A stretch of 9,017 bases of DNA from an uncultured Methylobacillus sp. Lineage in GTDB: Bacteria; Pseudomonadota; Gammaproteobacteria; Burkholderiales; Methylophilaceae. The stretch is from assembly GCA_946481235.1 (NCBI GenBank), contig CAMLME010000073.1, positions 1 to 9,017 on the forward strand. Direction: 5' to 3'. Under the pieces are notes generated by a model, which was not told where the DNA came from, did not search any database, and saw nothing but the letters and a program-made list of their open reading frames with translations. Positions 5,836 through 9,017 of this stretch are shown here, piece after piece (within the stretch, counting starts at the first letter, position 1; every line of letters starts with the position of its first letter). The position numbers and the translations under genes were made by a program.

Positions 5836-7268
5836 ATTCTGCTGAATTGAAACTCTACCGCGGGCTGCTGTACGCGACGCTCCTTATTGGCGCGGCGGTG
5901 TTCTTCTGGGGGCTGGGCGACATCGCCCTGATGTCCTATAACGAAGCACGCCGGGCCATCCCGATCAGCACCATGTTCACCACCGGCGACTGGCTGCTGC
6001 CTCGATTGAACGGCGAGCTCTATCTCGCCAAGCCCCCATTGCTGTACTGGCTAGGGACTGCCAGCGCCCATCTGTTCGGAAGCCCGAACGAGTGGGCAGT
6101 GCGCTTGCCTGCCGCGTTGGCTGCAACGTCCATCGTCGCAGTCGCCTACCGCTATGCGCTTCGTCAGTTCGGCGCCTGGCCGGCGTTGTTCACAGCACAG
6201 CTGTTGATTGCCAATACAAGTTTCGCCATGTTCGCCCGTCGCGCAGAAATTGAAATGCTGCTGACGGCTTTGTGCTTCTCTGCACTGCTGGCCGCACTGC
6301 ACTTCACGCGAGCGAATGGGAGGCGCGGATGGCTGTGGCTTAGTTATTTCTTGCTGGGTGCGGCGGTGCTGGCAAAAGGCCCGCTGGCGATGCTGTTCGT
6401 CACCTTGCCACTGCTGATCGACGCCCTGTATCACCGCGAGCCGCGCCAATGGCAGGCATTGCGCGATCCGATCGGCTGGGGCATTTTTGTCGTCGTCGGC
6501 GCTTCCTGGTATGCGGCCGTCACCTGGCAAATGGGGGTTGATATTTGGCAGACCACCATCCAGAAGGACATCCTGAACAAGGTTCATGGGGCCACGGGTG
6601 AGCCCGTTTTCAGTTATTTTATGTGGCTGCTCACGGATTTTTTTCCGGCCAGCTTACTGTTGATTGCCGCCCCGCTTACAACCTGGCGCTGCTGGAAAAA
6701 TCAACATGCCAGCCTGGCATTGCTGCTGGCCATATTGACGCCGCTATTGATTTTTACCGCCTTCAGCGACAAGCACGCCAAATACCTGCTGCCCGTCTAT
6801 CCATTGATCGCCATCCTTCTGGGCAAGCGCCTGGGCGAGTGGTACGAGACTGCCGGCCCGGCGCTACGCCGTTCGCTGCTGGTGGCGGGCATCTTGCTGC
6901 CAGTGGGTTATGCGGCTTTTTATGCCGTGGCAGAGTCGCGCGTATTCGAATACCGCTACTCGGCGTTCCCGAAATTCACGCATTGGATAAGCACCGTCAA
7001 AGGTGCCGCGATCTATGGCTACCATGACCTGGATGAACGTCTGGTGTATTACGCCCGGCGGGATATCCCGCTGCTGGATCAGGCTTCCTTGCAAAGCCTG
7101 CGCACGGCTCATGTCCCGCTGCTTCTGCTGGTCGAGCACGCCAGGATTGCCGAAATCCAACCGCAGGCAGACTGTGTGGTGCAGACTTTCAAGCCCTACC
7201 TGAAAAAGGACAGGTCGCTGACGGTGTTCGGATTTGGCTCGGCCTGCGAATTGGCCGAAGGCAAGTAA
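5832..7268 (+). CDS. GT39-family ArnT-like membrane glycosyltransferase
   Basis: A 478-residue multi-pass membrane protein of the GT39/PMT superfamily (GT-C fold), which transfers sugars from polyprenyl-phosphate donors to lipid A or other acceptors at the periplasmic side. The first hydrophobic helix (about 12-33) leads into the signature loop YNEARRA (36-42), TGDWLLPRLNG (51-61) and YLAKPPLLYW (64-73). A FARRAEIEMLLTAL segment and roughly ten further hydrophobic stretches follow, with LAKGPLAML and FSDKHAKYLLPVYPL as recognisable ArnT-like motifs. It ends in a small periplasmic domain, shorter than in E. coli ArnT (about 550 residues). The loop has Asn37-Glu38 where family members usually have Asp-Glu. 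The ATG overlaps the phosphatase stop (5832-5835) and has no clear ribosome site, so translation is probably coupled; an upstream in-frame ATG at 5790 lies inside the phosphatase gene. Family is firm; acceptor and sugar are not known. Confidence 0.88.
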   Translation: MNSAELKLYRGLLYATLLIGAAVFFWGLGDIALMSYNEARRAIPISTMFTTGDWLLPRLNGELYLAKPPLLYWLGTASAHLFGSPNEWAVRLPAALAATSIVAVAYRYALRQFGAWPALFTAQLLIANTSFAMFARRAEIEMLLTALCFSALLAALHFTRANGRRGWLWLSYFLLGAAVLAKGPLAMLFVTLPLLIDALYHREPRQWQALRDPIGWGIFVVVGASWYAAVTWQMGVDIWQTTIQKDILNKVHGATGEPVFSYFMWLLTDFFPASLLLIAAPLTTWRCWKNQHASLALLLAILTPLLIFTAFSDKHAKYLLPVYPLIAILLGKRLGEWYETAGPALRRSLLVAGILLPVGYAAFYAVAESRVFEYRYSAFPKFTHWISTVKGAAIYGYHDLDERLVYYARRDIPLLDQASLQSLRTAHVPLLLLVEHARIAEIQPQADCVVQTFKPYLKKDRSLTVFGFGSACELAEGK

Positions 7269-7283
7269 CATCCGCCCATTACG

Positions 7284-7317
7284 CCAGCGCGCTGCCTCAG
7301 TTATTAGGTAGCGCTGG
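7284..7317. terminator. Stem-loop between convergent genes, possible terminator without a T-run
   Basis: CCAGCGC (7284-7290) can pair with GCGCTGG (7311-7317). Alternatively, 7289-7297 can pair with 7306-7314 (9 bp with one G-T pair and an 8-base loop). It lies in the 28-base gap between the converging GT39 and EptA genes and overlaps the EptA stop codon. No T-run follows on either strand, so its role in termination is uncertain. Confidence 0.35.
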
Positions 7318-8997
7318 AGAGGCCCCCTGCTCCGTAATCCCGGCATTTTGGAGTTCGCGGTTTTCAAACAGGATATTCTTGCGCCCCTCGCACATCCTGG
7401 TCTGGATCTCGTAGCCGGCCAGCAGCACGCAGAACAGATCGTCGTGACTCACCGGATAGTCGCGGTACGGCTGCAACTGGTCGCGCGTGAAATCGAACTG
7501 CTGCCCCATCCACACGATGACCGGAATGTGAGTCTGCTCCTTGGGCGCCATCAGGTAGGGCGCTGCATGCAGGTAGATGCCATGCTCGCCCAGCGATTCG
7601 CCGTGGTCGCTCACGTACATCATCGCGGTTTCGTACTCGCCGTCGTATTTCTTCAGGAAACCGATCACCTGCGACAGGAAATAATCGGTGTAGAGAATCG
7701 CGTTGTCATAAGCGTTGTCGATCTCCTCCTTCGTGCAGTCCCGCAGCTCGCTGCTTTGGCAGGTCGGGGTGAAGCGCTCGAACGCCTTGGGATAGCGGCG
7801 GTAATACTCCGGCCCGTGGTTGCCCATCTGGTGCAGCACGATCAGGATGTCCTTGCCCTTCTTTGCAGCCACATAGTCATCCAGCCCGCTCAGCATGCCG
7901 ATGTCGCGGCACTCGTTGTCGCAGACCGGATTCATCGCCGGCGTCTTGAAATCCTGGTACTCCATGCGCGTCGCCACGCCCTTGGAATCCGAGTTGTTGT
8001 CGCGCCACAAGATCTGCACGCCGTTCTCGAACAGCACGTCCAGTGCGTTCTCGATATGCAGTGCCTGCTCGCGATTGAAATTCCTGCGCTTCATCACCGA
8101 AAACATGCAGGGCACGGATTCGCCAGTGGAGGTGCCGCAGGAGGTGACGTTGGTCAGGCTGACCACGTTTTCCTGCGCCAGCAGCGGATTGGTCGGGCGA
8201 CCGTAACCGTTCAACGAGAAGCGATCCGCCCGTGCCGTCTCGCCGACCACCAGGATCAGCAGTTCCTTCTTGTGTTCCGGGCCGATCTCGCGCGCGTCCT
8301 GGGCGACCTTCGCCAGCGTGGTATCCGCCGGCTTTTTCAGCTTTTGTCCAAGGTAGTTGACGAGCGAATAGGTGAAATACGTCGGGTTGGCATACATGCG
8401 CGTCGTTTTGTGTTCGCGGATAAAAGAGGCGTATCCGGCAGTAAACGGTGCCGCCACTGCCACCAGCGCGACAACAAGAAGCAGCACCAGCAGCAGGCGC
8501 GACCTCAACTCCTGCCGGAGCGATATGCCACGCGGCCAATAATGCAGCACCAGCCACGCCGGAACCACGCCCAAGACTATCGTGCGCCACAACAGGCTCC
8601 AGCTCGCCAGGCCGGCAAATTCCTGCGGGTTGGTGTGCAGCATGTTGTCTATCATCACGGTGTCGATGACCACCGCATACTGATCCATGTAGTACGCCGC
8701 TTGTGAGGCTCCCAGCAACAGCAAGGCCAGCACCCAGCGGCCGGCTCTGCCGGGAGTGATGACCAGCAGGAATATCATGGTTGCAAGGGTAAAAAAGAGC
8801 GCCAGCGATAGCAGGAATGGCATGTTGCCCAGGCTGAACGGATAGATTTCGAGCAGGCGCTCGAATAACTCCCGGTTACCGGCAAGCATGATGAACAGGG
8901 CCGCGAGGAGCGTAACCCGGCTTTGTGGCGTGATCAGTTTGAGTTCAGGCATGCAGGCATTGTAATTGCGCTTCCTTAACGAATGCTTATTGGACAT
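7297..8997 (-). CDS. eptA: Phosphoethanolamine--lipid A transferase, EptA/PmrC/MCR family
   Basis: A 566-residue inner-membrane enzyme that transfers phosphoethanolamine from phosphatidylethanolamine to lipid A phosphates, lowering surface charge and polymyxin binding. About five membrane helices fill residues 27-190, followed by a periplasmic alkaline-phosphatase-like domain. The zinc and catalytic set is complete: E253 in VGETARADR, nucleophile T291 in SCGTSTGESVPC, H394 in MGNHGP, D464 and H465 in SDHGES, and H477 in YLHAAPY. These correspond to MCR-1 E246, T285, H395, D465, H466 and H478. Six cysteines (287/297, 359/363, 413/421) match the three disulfides of the family. The ATG at 8997 has only a weak, distant GGAAG; Met16 (codon at 8950-8952) would give 551 residues, nearer the usual length of about 545, so the start is unsure. 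It is convergent with the GT39 operon. The promoter lies at or beyond the window edge. Confidence 0.93.
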   Translation of the reverse strand: MSNKHSLRKRNYNACMPELKLITPQSRVTLLAALFIMLAGNRELFERLLEIYPFSLGNMPFLLSLALFFTLATMIFLLVITPGRAGRWVLALLLLGASQAAYYMDQYAVVIDTVMIDNMLHTNPQEFAGLASWSLLWRTIVLGVVPAWLVLHYWPRGISLRQELRSRLLLVLLLVVALVAVAAPFTAGYASFIREHKTTRMYANPTYFTYSLVNYLGQKLKKPADTTLAKVAQDAREIGPEHKKELLILVVGETARADRFSLNGYGRPTNPLLAQENVVSLTNVTSCGTSTGESVPCMFSVMKRRNFNREQALHIENALDVLFENGVQILWRDNNSDSKGVATRMEYQDFKTPAMNPVCDNECRDIGMLSGLDDYVAAKKGKDILIVLHQMGNHGPEYYRRYPKAFERFTPTCQSSELRDCTKEEIDNAYDNAILYTDYFLSQVIGFLKKYDGEYETAMMYVSDHGESLGEHGIYLHAAPYLMAPKEQTHIPVIVWMGQQFDFTRDQLQPYRDYPVSHDDLFCVLLAGYEIQTRMCEGRKNILFENRELQNAGITEQGASPALPNN

Positions 8998-9017
8998 GCC
9001 CGGATTGCTTCCGGAGA

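Noticed and set aside
6051..6587. A 178-codon open frame on minus over the GT39 gene
   Set aside because: It is a polar, Gln/Arg-rich shadow of a membrane protein with clear GT39 motifs on plus.
7348..8706. A 452-codon open frame on plus, opposite the EptA gene
   Set aside because: It is antisense to a gene with clear catalytic motifs. Its protein is rich in His, Arg and Gln with no recognisable domain, a typical shadow frame in GC-rich DNA.
7297..8997. Reading the EptA gene as a mobile mcr resistance gene
   Set aside because: No transposase, insertion sequence end or plasmid gene is visible nearby, and the rest of the window is chromosomal envelope genes.

Overview
The window looks like chromosomal DNA of a Gram-negative proteobacterium. 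The gene families and moderately high G+C suggest a betaproteobacterium, but that placement is from general impression, not a database match. Every recognisable gene acts in the cell envelope: drug efflux, a periplasmic chaperone, an envelope-stress two-component system, and enzymes of a kind that modify lipid A or a related surface glycan. There are no rRNA or tRNA genes, CRISPR arrays, insertion sequences or plasmid genes.

Layout. Positions 1-686 (minus) hold the N-terminal half of an AcrA/MexA-type RND efflux adaptor lipoprotein, cut by the window edge. Upstream of it, also on minus, is a Spy/CpxP-family periplasmic protein (765-1241). An intrinsic terminator (698-733) lies between the two and ends 11 bases before the adaptor start codon. 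The 173-base divergent region 1242-1414 separates the Spy-like gene from a plus-strand CpxR-type regulator (1415-2104) and CpxA-type kinase (2130-3467). It contains three GTAA repeats with exact 10-base spacing, the pattern expected of a CpxR box. A long hairpin with an embedded perfect palindrome follows the kinase stop (3470-3514).

From 3679 to 7268 four plus-strand genes are packed as one operon: a GT2 glycosyltransferase, a small LAB_N membrane protein, a metallophosphatase of the tartrate-resistant acid phosphatase type, and a GT39/ArnT-like membrane glycosyltransferase. The last two junctions are ATGA stop/start overlaps. Convergent to this operon, on minus, is an EptA/PmrC/MCR-family phosphoethanolamine transferase (7297-8997) with a complete catalytic set.

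How they may work together (inference). The CpxRA-like pair probably senses envelope damage and controls the Spy-like chaperone, itself, and perhaps the efflux adaptor. The GT2 enzyme would charge a polyprenyl phosphate with a sugar at the cytoplasmic face, LAB_N would help in the membrane, and the GT39 enzyme would move the sugar onto a periplasmic acceptor such as lipid A. EptA would add phosphoethanolamine. The acid-phosphatase-like protein in the middle of the glycosyltransfer operon is the least expected component. It is more AT-rich than its neighbours and may be a later insertion with a role in removing phosphate from a lipid or sugar intermediate.
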